A stretch of DNA of 64,000 nucleotides from Shewanella fidelis ATCC BAA-318 (GCF_000518605.1 NZ_KI912461.1:62001-126000), one strand, 5' to 3'. Shown: positions 15,406 to 24,509, counted from the first letter of the stretch. Translations and numbers: made by a program. The notes: generated from the letters alone by a model not told the origin.

Positions 15406-17853
15406 ATGACGTTAGATCTGCACAAAGCTTTAGTTGAACAGTTAAAACCTTTATTGATGGAACCTAACTTCCAAGAGTTATTCGATCAACTAACCGCAGA
15501 TGAAACTAATTCAACTCGCTTTCTACTAAAAATGGAACTGACGCGTATTGCTTCAATATGCACACGCAACATAGATCTGCGTAATAAAACAGAACTTGAA
15601 TGTGAAGAGTTTCAATACGCTGGACAACGCCATTATCTAGATCAGCCAGCAAAAGAGTGTTTTACTGAAGCGCTTGCGCTATATCGTGATGAATATACCC
15701 TTGGGGTTTATGAACAAGTAATCAATAGCCATAAACAACGCATTCTCAAACAGCGTAAATCTAACCAGCTAAACAGTATTAATGTTAGCGAAAGCTCACC
15801 TTTTGTCGCTAAGGGCGTTGTTCTAGGCAGTTATTTTGCCCGCTCAGAAGAGCGCATGAATTACAGCATGCGCATCAGTGTCACTCAAGGCCAGCATACA
15901 CTAACAGGTATTACAGCTGATCTTTCCGTTGGCGGCGCACGAGTGCGCCTGCCTGTAAAGCACCACTTAAGAACCAGTCAGCCAGTCCGGATGAAACTGA
16001 TTGAGCTCAGTGACGAATATTACCATAAAGATCTGCAACAAGGCGTTGATTACCAAATTGTTGATATTGAACAAAATCAAGAGTTTAGTTGGTTAAGATT
16101 AAAACGAATATCCGGTTCTGAAGCGCTATCTGAGATGCTGAGTAACTTGATTAAAGGCTATAAGTACCGCTACAAAGTGAATGTTAACGATGTACTTGTC
16201 AGCACTAAGGGACTAGGTTTTGAGCGCTATTACTTACCTCATTTACCTCATATGCCGCTGTTTTTAGAGCAAGTAACCAATACTGATGGTGAGCAACAAC
16301 ATCAATTGAGTCACAAACTACTCAGCCGTGATAACCAAGGGATCTGCCAATATTTCAAAGATGAAGATGATATCAGCCAGCTAACTGAGTTTTTAACGCC
16401 GGCGCGGATAAAATTAATCTTAGAGTCTGACGACAATAGCGACCATTGCCAACTATTTAGCTTTGTGTTTACCGCCCAAGGCGGCAAATATTTTTATACT
16501 GCCAGCTTAGCGGAGCTGAAAGCTAAAAACTTATTAGCGCTATTTTTAAGCTTTGCCGCAGCCAAACCAAGTTTTAGAATATTTCGTGTAACCAAACACG
16601 AGATTGACCATAAACAATCTTATAAAGCTTGTGTTCTTCCGGGAGACGAGAGCCGCTACTCACCTAAAACTGAAGCTCAGCTAGCAAAATTTAGCCATGT
16701 ATTACAACTCATGGACACCACTGGAGCGGCAGCGGATGAACACTATCAAATTTGGGAACAAGTACTTAAAAACAGTGAACATATAGCCAATGCTAATGAA
16801 CTAAAAGCCTTCGGCCAAACTAAGGTTCTTCAACACGCTATCACGCTCATTTCACTGCAATTTAATGAACGGCGTAATGAGTCACGTTTTGCCTTTAAAA
16901 CTGCGGTATTGCTTAACCAAGGTAAGTTAAATGCCATCGCCGCAACAGATGATATATCTAGCCGTGGCATGAAACTAACGTTAACTGAACCTGTTGAATT
17001 TAATCAAGATGAGCCGATAGCAATAAGCTTTCCTAAGTTACAAACACTGGCGGGTAAAACATCACTAGAGATGTTGCCCTATCGCCTATTGCATACACGT
17101 AAAAATGGAGTAACACTGCATTTGGTTGCCCAAGTCGGGCATACACCTCATATGGGGGTTGAGTTTTTAAATCGGTTAATTAAGCAGAACAGAGAAAGGT
17201 TACAGCAACTAACTGAAGGCCATAATGAATTTAATGAACTGGCTGATGGCATGAAAAACATAGCAGTACGTAAACTTGCATCGGTTCCTTATTTTCTAGA
17301 GCGTACTGCCAAGTCCGCTTTTATCTCGACCTTAGGTATAGGTACGGAGCAGAATCATATTGCTAACTTATTTGCATCTAAGCGCCATGATACGTTGGCC
17401 TATGATTTAAGCCCTTTATTGCTTGAAGATAAATTGAAACGCGATTTCATTGCGCCAATTCGTGCGATGAAACCTCAAGATCCATTGCAGTGTTTTGAGG
17501 TTTTTATCCAGCTATCTCGAGGATCACAAGGCAAAATGAAGCTGCGCTGTATCACAGCGACAGAACTGCCTGAACGCAAGCAACAACTGAACTTTATTAA
17601 TCAAAGCCAAGAGTTGGGCGAGTTTATTGCTTTGCGCGTATATCGCGGAGCTACCGGCAAACCGGATTTAAACTATATTCAGCGAGAACGCGATTACTTA
17701 ACTAAACATGCCTCCCACAAAACCAAAAAGCTAGAAGAGCAACTTTGGAATATCATTGGTGTTGGTGAGTTTCTAGATATCACAGCTGAAGTGTTATTAA
17801 GGTTCCCAGAGCAGCATCAACTACTGAATAATGCATCGACTGCAGTTGAGTGA
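15406..17853 (+). CDS. Large protein with two PilZ-type domains (PlzC-like)
   Basis: The product is a protein of about 815 residues. A first PilZ-like segment at about 148-250 has ADLSVGGARVRLP. A second at about 485-590 has NESRF followed by DDISSRGMKLTL, fitting the RxxxR and D/NxSxxG c-di-GMP motifs. The regions between and after them are unrecognised. There is no signal peptide and no clear membrane segment. A similar large PilZ protein, PlzC, sits next to radA in Vibrio cholerae, which supports homology; this is from memory. ATG at 15406 is chosen with AGAAG upstream; a TTG at 15373 is also possible. Confidence 0.75.
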   Translation: MTLDLHKALVEQLKPLLMEPNFQELFDQLTADETNSTRFLLKMELTRIASICTRNIDLRNKTELECEEFQYAGQRHYLDQPAKECFTEALALYRDEYTLGVYEQVINSHKQRILKQRKSNQLNSINVSESSPFVAKGVVLGSYFARSEERMNYSMRISVTQGQHTLTGITADLSVGGARVRLPVKHHLRTSQPVRMKLIELSDEYYHKDLQQGVDYQIVDIEQNQEFSWLRLKRISGSEALSEMLSNLIKGYKYRYKVNVNDVLVSTKGLGFERYYLPHLPHMPLFLEQVTNTDGEQQHQLSHKLLSRDNQGICQYFKDEDDISQLTEFLTPARIKLILESDDNSDHCQLFSFVFTAQGGKYFYTASLAELKAKNLLALFLSFAAAKPSFRIFRVTKHEIDHKQSYKACVLPGDESRYSPKTEAQLAKFSHVLQLMDTTGAAADEHYQIWEQVLKNSEHIANANELKAFGQTKVLQHAITLISLQFNERRNESRFAFKTAVLLNQGKLNAIAATDDISSRGMKLTLTEPVEFNQDEPIAISFPKLQTLAGKTSLEMLPYRLLHTRKNGVTLHLVAQVGHTPHMGVEFLNRLIKQNRERLQQLTEGHNEFNELADGMKNIAVRKLASVPYFLERTAKSAFISTLGIGTEQNHIANLFASKRHDTLAYDLSPLLLEDKLKRDFIAPIRAMKPQDPLQCFEVFIQLSRGSQGKMKLRCITATELPERKQQLNFINQSQELGEFIALRVYRGATGKPDLNYIQRERDYLTKHASHKTKKLEEQLWNIIGVGEFLDITAEVLLRFPEQHQLLNNASTAVE

Positions 17854-17870
17854 GTACTAGGGTAACAGCA

Positions 17871-17901
17871 GATTAAGTCATTAATACTTAATGACTTAAT
17901 C
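17871..17901. terminator. AT-rich perfect hairpin between converging genes
   Basis: GATTAAGTCATTAA (17871-17884) and TTAATGACTTAATC (17888-17901) are perfectly complementary over 14 bases with a 3-base loop. There is no T-run. It probably acts as a weak terminator for both converging genes. Confidence 0.55.
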
Positions 17902-17937
17902 ACCAATCATTCGATATTTTAATTCCGCCATAACTTA

Positions 17938-18390
17938 TTAATCAGTTTTATGTTTTATTACCCGCAACATAAAACCGACGACAACCAAATTGATTAGCAA
18001 CACAGCAGCTGTCAGCAAATTCGGCTTATGGAATAGTTCATACAACTCAAAAGGCAGATATATCGCGCCACTAAGTAGTGCAAACCATTCAGTCCAAACT
18101 AAGCTGTGCCATAGACCATAAGCTTCCACAAAACGGATCAGCGCATAGAGACTAGCACCGAACATCACTAACTGGATATTCCCCGCTGTAACCTCACCCG
18201 CTTTACTTACAACCTCCTGAACCAAATGATTTGCAGGATTGAGATGTAAATGCGCAATTAACGCCTCAACAACTTGCTGAATATTGTCACCAGCCAGTTT
18301 ATGCAGTTCAAAAATAACTAAGACCGTTATCAACCCTTTGGTAGCTTCAAGCAAAGCAACCGCTTTTAAACCTCTATTTACTGAAGACAT
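17938..18390 (-). CDS. DUF2127-family membrane protein
   Basis: The product is a 150-residue protein with about four membrane segments and the opening RGLKAVALLEATKGLI, which is typical of DUF2127. Its role is unknown. The gene is alone on its strand. The start ATG at 18390 has only a weak ribosome site. Confidence 0.7.
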   Translation of the reverse strand: MSSVNRGLKAVALLEATKGLITVLVIFELHKLAGDNIQQVVEALIAHLHLNPANHLVQEVVSKAGEVTAGNIQLVMFGASLYALIRFVEAYGLWHSLVWTEWFALLSGAIYLPFELYELFHKPNLLTAAVLLINLVVVGFMLRVIKHKTD

Positions 18391-18826
18391 ACACTGCTTA
18401 CTTTAAGTGAGGAGCCACAGATAAAACTGCGTAACTCGAAAATCGACATCTACTTATTTTACGCCAATTCAACCAATTTAAGCGGCTTATTAATTCGCTT
18501 TAATGGGTGTTTTTATTTGCTGTAAAAAGCGGCACAAAAAACCGCCATTTACCGTTTATATCAGCCAAATTGAATATCAAATGAACACAGGTTAACAGCG
18601 GATGAACTGAAGATGTATTTTTATTAATGAAAGGCGATAGTTAATTAGCCTTTTGAGATCCTGATGTATAGTGCTGACACCAGCAAATAACGCATAAAAT
18701 TGGCTAGCTCACTGCCTTTTTTATCGATAAAATGCTAAAACATGCAAGACAGTTAAGTAGCCATCTCAATCCCATAGAGCGTAAGGCACACGGCTTGAGA
18801 TATAGGCCCATTTAGGAACACCGACA
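18391..18826. other. Intergenic region between DUF2127 and DedA genes
   Basis: This 436-base gap between divergent genes must hold both promoters. No open frame, RNA gene or repeat was recognised. Confidence 0.4.
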
Positions 18827-19558
18827 ATGCTAGATTCATTTGTCTCAGTTATTACCGCTCTTTGGCACCAAGATTTTGCTTTATTACAAAGCCCTGGCAG
18901 TGCCGCCATGATTTATCTTTGTATTTTCACCTTAATTTGGCTAGAAAGCGCCCTTTTACCCGCAGCACCTATGCCCTGTGATAGCGTGGTGATTTTATCA
19001 GGAAGTTTAGCTGCAGCAGGAATAATCAGCCTACCCTTAGCATTTCTTGCCTTACTTGTTGCTGGCGCTACAGGTAGCTGGGTAGCATTTATTCAAGGTA
19101 GATGGTTACATCGTTTACCCAAAATCCAACGTTGGATAGATGCCGTCCCCGAAAAGCGAATGGTAACCGTAGATAAGCTGCTTAATCAGCATGGCTTACT
19201 CGCATTATTTATCGCACGCTTTATACCTGTTGTACGCCCATTACTGCCATTAATGATGGGCTTACATGTTAAAAACGTCGCTCATTTCCACTACTTTGCG
19301 TGGTTAAGTGCAGCCAGTTGGAGCGGTTTACTTTTAGGCTTTGGTTATGCCTTATCTTATCTACCTGAAAATATCGCCAAGTTTGTCACTATGGCATTGA
19401 TTATTGCCCCAGTCGTCACCTTAGCGATAGCCATTGTGAGTTTACTAAGTAGCTTTATTATTAAGAAAAGACGCGCTAAAAAGTCGATAGTGGCCGAAAT
19501 GATTCAAGAAAGTGTGTTAGTAAAGCCGCAAAACATCATGAAAGAGCCGGTTGAATAA
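18827..19558 (+). CDS. DedA-family membrane protein
   Basis: The product is a 243-residue polytopic protein with the DedA/SNARE-associated signature LFIARFIPVVRPLLPLMMGL at about 128-147. DedA proteins such as YqjA and YghB are proposed lipid flippases that affect the proton motive force and envelope integrity. The LPAAPMPCDSV segment near residue 45 fits the re-entrant loop with an acidic residue seen in the family. It stands alone and ends in a terminator. Confidence 0.88.
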   Translation: MLDSFVSVITALWHQDFALLQSPGSAAMIYLCIFTLIWLESALLPAAPMPCDSVVILSGSLAAAGIISLPLAFLALLVAGATGSWVAFIQGRWLHRLPKIQRWIDAVPEKRMVTVDKLLNQHGLLALFIARFIPVVRPLLPLMMGLHVKNVAHFHYFAWLSAASWSGLLLGFGYALSYLPENIAKFVTMALIIAPVVTLAIAIVSLLSSFIIKKRRAKKSIVAEMIQESVLVKPQNIMKEPVE

Positions 19559-19573
19559 TACTAAAAAAAACAT

Positions 19574-19600
19574 AAAGCCCTGTAATAACAGGGCTTTTCA
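19574..19600 (+). terminator. Terminator of the DedA gene
   Basis: AAAGCCCTG (19574-19582) pairs with CAGGGCTTT (19589-19597) around a 6-base loop, followed by T. Confidence 0.85.
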
Positions 19601-19628
19601 CATCTACCATCACCTACAACCATCCTTA

Positions 19629-19800
19629 ATACCAATTAGTATAACTCCTATACCCATATAGTCGTTCTTTAATCGTATTCATCGCATCAGACCTCCTTGA
19701 ATGGTTCATATCCCTTGTATATGCCTGCAACATAAAACCTATATAGCTCGTAACGAGACCAGAGCATAGTGGAGCTAAGCCCTCTTTATTTATTATCAGG
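19629..19800. repeat. Diverged copy A of a MITE-like repeat
   Basis: It begins with ATACCAATTAGTATAA and shares scattered blocks with copy B, such as GCATC-GACCTCC-TGAATGG and the GAGCATAGT block. It has no coding capacity. The right end is not defined and may run into copy B. It is clearly more diverged than copies B and C. Confidence 0.5.
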
Positions 19801-19861
19801 ACAACTAAAGCCGCCACTCAGGGGCGTTTTTAACGGCCAAACTCGACAATGAATAGTTTTT

Positions 19862-20228
19862 ATACCAATCAGTATAAACATTTAGACACTCAGCGAGAGT
19901 TTAGCGGTTTTGAGGCAAGGTCATTAAGTGCTCCTGCTTTAATGACATTCGCTGCATCTGACCTCCATGGATGGAGGGAATGTCTTATGTATGTCTGGAA
20001 CATACAAGACCATGCAGATCGCAACGAGTGAAGAGCATAGTTGTTCTACGTTCGAGCTCGTTAACACGGCATCAGAATCGCTAAAACTCGCCATTCTGGA
20101 GCGTTTTTGGCTGCCTAATTCTGCGTTGATTAGCTTTATAAGGGAATAACCATTATTGCAGCTATTCGCCTTGAATTAGTTTGCCAAAAACCGCTCTGAG
20201 TTGATCAAATTCTTGTACTGATTGGTAT
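19862..20228. mobile_element. MITE-like element, copy B (about 367 bp)
   Basis: The left end ATACCAATCAGTA (19862-19874) is the exact reverse complement of the right end TACTGATTGGTAT (20216-20228). There is no transposase and no credible gene inside. The first 190 bases match copy C at 39.5 kb closely. Terminal inverted repeats, small size and multiple copies fit a non-autonomous element. The target-site duplication is unclear; it could be TA. Confidence 0.65.
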
Positions 20229-20277
20229 TAAACATTATTGCCACTATTGGCCTTGAATGAGTTTGCGCAAAACCGCT
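20151..20277. repeat. Pair of 45-base direct repeats across the right end of copy B
   Basis: The blocks 20151-20195 and 20233-20277 match at nearly all of 45 positions; both contain CGCCTTGAA- or GGCCTTGAA-type sequence and end in AACCGCT. One lies inside the element and the other just outside it. This looks like a partial tandem duplication or a second nested end. Confidence 0.65.
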
Positions 20278-20294
20278 TATCTGTGACAACAAAA

Positions 20295-20315
20295 AAGCGG
20301 CTCGATGAGCCGCTT
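20295..20315 (-). terminator. Terminator of the phsABC operon
   Basis: AAGCGGCTC and GAGCCGCTT form a 9-pair stem with a 3-base loop. On the minus strand it is followed by a run of T. Confidence 0.9.
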
Positions 20316-20345
20316 GATGATTAAGATGACTTAACAGTGATTAGG

Positions 20346-21293
20346 TTAGCTGATATAACTTTGGCCGGCATATACCACGAAGTGGCGTAGTGCTAACACA
20401 CCTATGATGGTGCTACACGATACCGTTATCAAAAAGCCCTTAGTGTGACGCCAGGCTTTCGGGGCTAACGTACTTGCAAGTACTGGTACCACCAAACCTA
20501 AACCAACTACACCAATCCAAAATACACTTGCCCAAGTGCCTGTGGTAATGGCTGCGGTTGCCGCCTGAGCTGCAGGGCCTGAGAAGTTAAGACCAACAAA
20601 CAACAACACCAAACATAGTGCTTCGTTAAAAGCTACTGGATACTCAATGCGGTGCACTTGTTCGATACAATCAGACTCTTTTTTGCTAAAGAACAGAGTC
20701 GCAACCAAGATGTTACCCGCTGAACCAACAGATAGTGCCGACGCCAAGAACAGGGCTGGTAATACCGCGGTGTTCAAAATTGGGTAGCTAATCAAAGCTG
20801 AAAGCAAGAAACCTGTGTAAACGCCAACACCTAGACCGAGGGCGAAAATCAGCTTATTGAGGCTATTTTCGACTTGGCGACATACTTTAAGGATGCCTGC
20901 TAACCAAGGGGCATATTGCAGTACTTGCTTTTCAAACACGAGTGCAGCGAATACGAACACCAGTGGGATATAGATAAGCAGTGCAATTACCCCCCAAGCC
21001 ATAACAGAGGTCAGGTTATAGTTAAGCAAAATATGGTAGAACTCAAATGGTTTGGTTAAGTCCAATACCAACAGTGCCATACCTAAGCTGATGGCTACCG
21101 GGCCAATAATGGCTGCGGCTTTAATCACAGGTAGCCCTTCAGTAGGTTGGCCACGACTCTGCTTGTACCATTTCAGACCAATAGCCACCAGCATTGAACC
21201 CGCTGATAACCCCGCCATAAACAAGTAGACTGCGATGATCCAGTTCCATACTACCGGATCGTATTGCTCCATTGAGCCCCAGATATTGTTCAT
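20346..21293 (-). CDS. phsC: PhsC/PsrC, NrfD-type membrane anchor of thiosulfate/polysulfide reductase
   Basis: The product is a 315-residue protein with about eight membrane helices, of the NrfD/PsrC family. It anchors the complex and passes quinol electrons to the iron-sulfur subunit. It begins MNNIWGSMEQYDPVVWNWII, and the FMAGLSAGSM segment in helix 1 is typical. Its start overlaps the phsB stop by 4 bases (ATGA), so the two are translationally coupled. The operon ends in a terminator at 20295. Confidence 0.9.
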   Translation of the reverse strand: MNNIWGSMEQYDPVVWNWIIAVYLFMAGLSAGSMLVAIGLKWYKQSRGQPTEGLPVIKAAAIIGPVAISLGMALLVLDLTKPFEFYHILLNYNLTSVMAWGVIALLIYIPLVFVFAALVFEKQVLQYAPWLAGILKVCRQVENSLNKLIFALGLGVGVYTGFLLSALISYPILNTAVLPALFLASALSVGSAGNILVATLFFSKKESDCIEQVHRIEYPVAFNEALCLVLLFVGLNFSGPAAQAATAAITTGTWASVFWIGVVGLGLVVPVLASTLAPKAWRHTKGFLITVSCSTIIGVLALRHFVVYAGQSYIS

Positions 21294-21862
21294 GCTTTGA
21301 TCCCTCCTTTACGGCTAGGAATACGGTAAACTCTCGGTTCTGTACCTAGGTTTACCTTTTGTTGGTAGTGAGGTTTAGTATCTAACACTTTACGCACTTC
21401 AGAGTTCAGGTCGTTGGCGTCACCAAAGGTCAGAGCTTGGGTTGGGCAAACGCTAACACAAGCTGGCTCTTCGCCACGTGCTAAGCGTGTCTCTTTACAG
21501 AAGTCACACTTGTCCGGCACCCGAGTCTCTGGGTTAATAAAGCGGACCTTGTATGGGCAAGCAGCAACACAGTACAAACAACCTACGCACTTTTTCTCAT
21601 TGATAGAAACAATGCCATCAGCGTTCACATAAGCAGCACCTGTTGGACATACTTTGACGCACGGCGCATTTTCACATTGCTCACAGGAAACGCGGTTATA
21701 TTTAAAATGTAAGTGTGGGAAGTTGCCATATGGTCCCTCGATTCTCACCTGAATACGAGTTACCGACTCAGGCACATTGTTTTCACTGCGGCAAGCCACG
21801 TTACACGCTTGGCAGCCAATGCACTTGTTTTCGTCGTGCACTAGAACATAACGCTTAGTCAT
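21290..21862 (-). CDS. phsB: PhsB/PsrB, four-cluster ferredoxin subunit
   Basis: The product is a 190-residue electron-transfer subunit with four [4Fe-4S] motif sets: CIGCQACNVAC, CEQCENAPCVKVCP, CVGCLYCVAACP with CDFC, and CVSVCP. It links the quinol-oxidising PhsC to the catalytic PhsA. There is no signal peptide of its own, as usual for a subunit exported with its Tat partner. The ATG at 21862 follows GGAG. It overlaps phsC and lies 12 bases from phsA. Confidence 0.93.
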   Translation of the reverse strand: MTKRYVLVHDENKCIGCQACNVACRSENNVPESVTRIQVRIEGPYGNFPHLHFKYNRVSCEQCENAPCVKVCPTGAAYVNADGIVSINEKKCVGCLYCVAACPYKVRFINPETRVPDKCDFCKETRLARGEEPACVSVCPTQALTFGDANDLNSEVRKVLDTKPHYQQKVNLGTEPRVYRIPSRKGGIKA

Positions 21863-21874
21863 AATTAACTCCGA

Positions 21875-24151
21875 TTAAATCTTGGCAACTTTAACGCCGG
21901 TAGTGTGCAGGTTCATGCCTGTCACCGGTGAAGTCACATGTGGAAGTAAGTTACCGCAATGCACACCTTTACCAGTGGCGCGAGCAAGTTCTTTGTTCTT
22001 TGAGCCACAGCCCATATAAGCAAATACCGTGTCAGGACGAATACCTGGGGTCACTAATGCATGGCCTTCTTCACTACCCGTATCGTTATAAATACGGATC
22101 TTGTCGCCACTGGAGATGTTTAACAGCCCAGCTGTAATCGGGTGGATCCACAGGGCGTTATCTGACATCAAATTTGCCAGCATAGGCACGTTTTGCGTGG
22201 CTGAGTTGGTGTGTACGGCCACCTTACCCTGAATGAAAAATAGCTCATCGGCTTTTTTCATGGTCACTTCGCGGTAACGGATCACGCCGCGGCCCGGTGC
22301 CATTTTTTCAACTTTATCCGAACTCAATTCAATCTTGCCACTTGGTGTTTTGAAGCTTAAGTGACTAGCATAAGTGCCATCTTCATCAACGGGCTTAGCG
22401 TTTGGATAGCTTGCTGCAAAGGCACTAACCATACTGCGCTCGCGTAACATTAGCGGCTTACCAAAACTGACAAAACCTTCATCTTTGATACGGCGCAGTA
22501 AGTTAACGTCACGTTGCACTTGGAAAAGTTGCAGGGTTTCCATGTTTTCCCATGGGAAAAACTGACCTTGGCCTAACTCATCTGCAAGTTCTTTCCAGAT
22601 CTGCCAGCTTGGTTTAGTGTCACCAATGGTTTCAACTACGCGTTGACGTACATAGTAAGCAGGGTTCTTACCTGATTTATCGGCAATCTCTTCATCACGC
22701 TCAAGGTAAGTTGATTCAGGTAAGAAGATATCTGCATAAGCTGCAGACTCACTGATGTAGATATCGCAAGCCACCACAAAATCAAGCTTTTGCAATGTTT
22801 CCACAATGCGAGCTCTGTCTGTCATGGTTTGCATTGGATTTGTACGGCTCATAACCCAAGCACGTAACTGATACGGCACCGCATCAAGGGTAGCGTCGAG
22901 AATCGTTTGATAAATACCGCCAGAAGACCAAGTCATGGCGTATTGCTCATCAACCATATCGATACGCTTAGCATCAATTTTAGGCATGCCATCTACACCC
23001 GGCTTAGCTAAGGTCGGCGCAACTTTGTCTCCAGCAAATTTATTATAGCTAGCTGCCTTTTTACCAAAGTACAAACCACCTTTACGCTCAATATTGCCCA
23101 CCAACACGTTGGCAGCATAAAGTGCGCGGCGCATTTCAAACTCTTCAGTGGTGAACGATGAACGGTGACCAAAATCCACCAGCGCATGGGGTGCTGCAGC
23201 GGCGTATTCATGAGTAATACGGCGAATATCTTCAGCAGGCACATCACTGACAGATTCTGCCCATTCTGGCGTGTAAGCGTTTACTTCTTTGGCGAACTCG
23301 TCAAAACCTGTGACGTATTGCGCAACAAACTCTTTGTCGTATAAATCGTCTTTAATCAATACATGGCAAATCGCTAAAGCAACTGCTACGTCTGTACCCG
23401 GTTTGATCGCGTACCACTCATCGGCTTTATCTGCCACAATTGAGAAACGTGGTTCAAACACTACTAGCTTGGCGCCTTTTTCCATCTGCGCATTCATCAT
23501 GCCTCGGGTCTCAGACATGTTAATGCCTTCGTATAGGTTATGACCGAAGTTGATGATGTACTTAGAATTGCTTAAATCACGCTTTATTTTGCCACCAAAC
23601 ATCGCCTTAGCTGCGATGACATAACTTCCCGGACAAGTTGATGCATGGGTAAAGGTATTTGGGCTACCAAAAGCTTTCGCTAAGTGAAATAGATGACCAG
23701 ACAAAGAACCAGACTTAGATGAAAAGGCCACACTTTGTGCACCGTGCTCAGCTTTAATTCGATTCAGATTCTCTGCAATCGTACGGTACGCTTCATCCCA
23801 CTCAATCTCTTGCCAGTTACCTTCACCGCGTTCACCAACACGCTTTAATGGCTTAACAATACGTTGCTTGTCATATAACTGGCTATGGCCTGCACCACCA
23901 CGAGCGCATACTGCACCGCCAAATGATTTAGCATTCGCATTACCTAGAATCGATACGTTTTTACCGTTAACAACGCGTGCTGAGATAGGACAGCGGGTTG
24001 AGCACATTTCACAAATACTTGCGACAGACTCTGCACTGCCTTGCAGCTCAGAATGGCCAAGGGCAGCCAAAGAGCCTGGCAGCGTTGCTAATGCGCAAGT
24101 CGCTGTACCCGCTCCGGCCCCTTTAATGAAGGTTCGCCGATCTAGTTTCAT
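21875..24151 (-). CDS. phsA: PhsA/PsrA, molybdopterin thiosulfate/polysulfide reductase catalytic subunit
   Basis: The product is a 758-residue exported molybdoenzyme. The Tat signal DRRTFIKG is at residues 4-11. Cys47, Cys50, Cys54 and Cys82 bind a [4Fe-4S] cluster, and Cys173 in STCPGS is the expected molybdenum ligand of the PhsA/PsrA group. It reduces thiosulfate or polysulfide to sulfide in the periplasm. In S. oneidensis the psrA homolog is needed for both thiosulfate and sulfur respiration. ATG at 24151 is chosen (GGGAG upstream; the Tat motif directly follows). The neighbouring sensor genes favour thiosulfate as substrate. Confidence 0.93.
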   Translation of the reverse strand: MKLDRRTFIKGAGAGTATCALATLPGSLAALGHSELQGSAESVASICEMCSTRCPISARVVNGKNVSILGNANAKSFGGAVCARGGAGHSQLYDKQRIVKPLKRVGERGEGNWQEIEWDEAYRTIAENLNRIKAEHGAQSVAFSSKSGSLSGHLFHLAKAFGSPNTFTHASTCPGSYVIAAKAMFGGKIKRDLSNSKYIINFGHNLYEGINMSETRGMMNAQMEKGAKLVVFEPRFSIVADKADEWYAIKPGTDVAVALAICHVLIKDDLYDKEFVAQYVTGFDEFAKEVNAYTPEWAESVSDVPAEDIRRITHEYAAAAPHALVDFGHRSSFTTEEFEMRRALYAANVLVGNIERKGGLYFGKKAASYNKFAGDKVAPTLAKPGVDGMPKIDAKRIDMVDEQYAMTWSSGGIYQTILDATLDAVPYQLRAWVMSRTNPMQTMTDRARIVETLQKLDFVVACDIYISESAAYADIFLPESTYLERDEEIADKSGKNPAYYVRQRVVETIGDTKPSWQIWKELADELGQGQFFPWENMETLQLFQVQRDVNLLRRIKDEGFVSFGKPLMLRERSMVSAFAASYPNAKPVDEDGTYASHLSFKTPSGKIELSSDKVEKMAPGRGVIRYREVTMKKADELFFIQGKVAVHTNSATQNVPMLANLMSDNALWIHPITAGLLNISSGDKIRIYNDTGSEEGHALVTPGIRPDTVFAYMGCGSKNKELARATGKGVHCGNLLPHVTSPVTGMNLHTTGVKVAKI

Positions 24152-24278
24152 GTTAAATCTCCCAATGACAATGATCCTTAGCAAAACGGCAAGTAGGGCA
24201 CTGGATTAATCGCGATTGGCAATCAACCTATTTGCTAAGGTTTTCATCATTGTTATTGAGGAGGATGAGATTGAATAT

Positions 24279-24292
24279 TGTGGTAAACCACA
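24279..24292. promoter_or_regulatory. Palindrome 1, putative ThsR operator
   Basis: TGTGGTAAACCACA has perfect 6-base arms around AA. An identical copy lies 94 bases further upstream. The location upstream of phsA and next to the response regulator thsR suggests a ThsR site. Confidence 0.55.
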
Positions 24293-24316
24293 TACCGACA
24301 GAGTGGAAGGTGGGTT

Positions 24317-24332
24317 TGTGAAGCAATTCACA
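24317..24332. promoter_or_regulatory. CRP binding site
   Basis: TGTGAAGCAATTCACA matches the CRP consensus TGTGA-N6-TCACA at all ten conserved positions. CRP is a main regulator of anaerobic respiration in Shewanella. The site lies between the two palindromes. Confidence 0.7.
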
Positions 24333-24372
24333 GTTCATTTTTACGCCAACATAACAAGTAAATACTGTAAAT

Positions 24373-24386
24373 TGTGGTAAACCACA
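24373..24386. promoter_or_regulatory. Palindrome 2, putative ThsR operator
   Basis: This is a second exact copy of TGTGGTAAACCACA. The 94-base spacing from palindrome 1 is close to nine helical turns, so both would face the same side of the DNA. Confidence 0.55.
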
Positions 24387-24435
24387 TTACGTAAAAAAGA
24401 TGATTTTTTTGTAGGTTTGCCTCCAATAAAAGCCA

Positions 24436-24475
24436 AAATGTGCGCTAGACTGACAACAGTCTATAGCGCACATTT
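24436..24475 (-). terminator. Long hairpin between thsS and phsA
   Basis: The block 24436-24452 (AAATGTGCGCTAGACTG) pairs with 24457-24475 with a single 2-base bulge and an ACAA loop. On the minus strand TTTT follows. It would stop thsS transcription before it enters the phsA promoter. Confidence 0.75.
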
Positions 24476-24509
24476 GTATATGGTGGCTTATCTCATCAGC
24501 CTGATTTCG

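Larger units (their letters stand above)
24152..24435. promoter_or_regulatory. phsA promoter region
   Basis: This non-coding stretch upstream of phsA contains, from far to near: palindrome 24373-24386, a CRP-like site 24317-24332, palindrome 24279-24292, and then about 127 bases to the start codon. I could not fix the -10 and -35 boxes with confidence. Confidence 0.7.

Noticed and set aside
19849..20149. Two short open frames of 60 codons in repeat copy B
   Set aside because: They lie wholly inside the MITE-like element, have no ribosome sites and change between copies.
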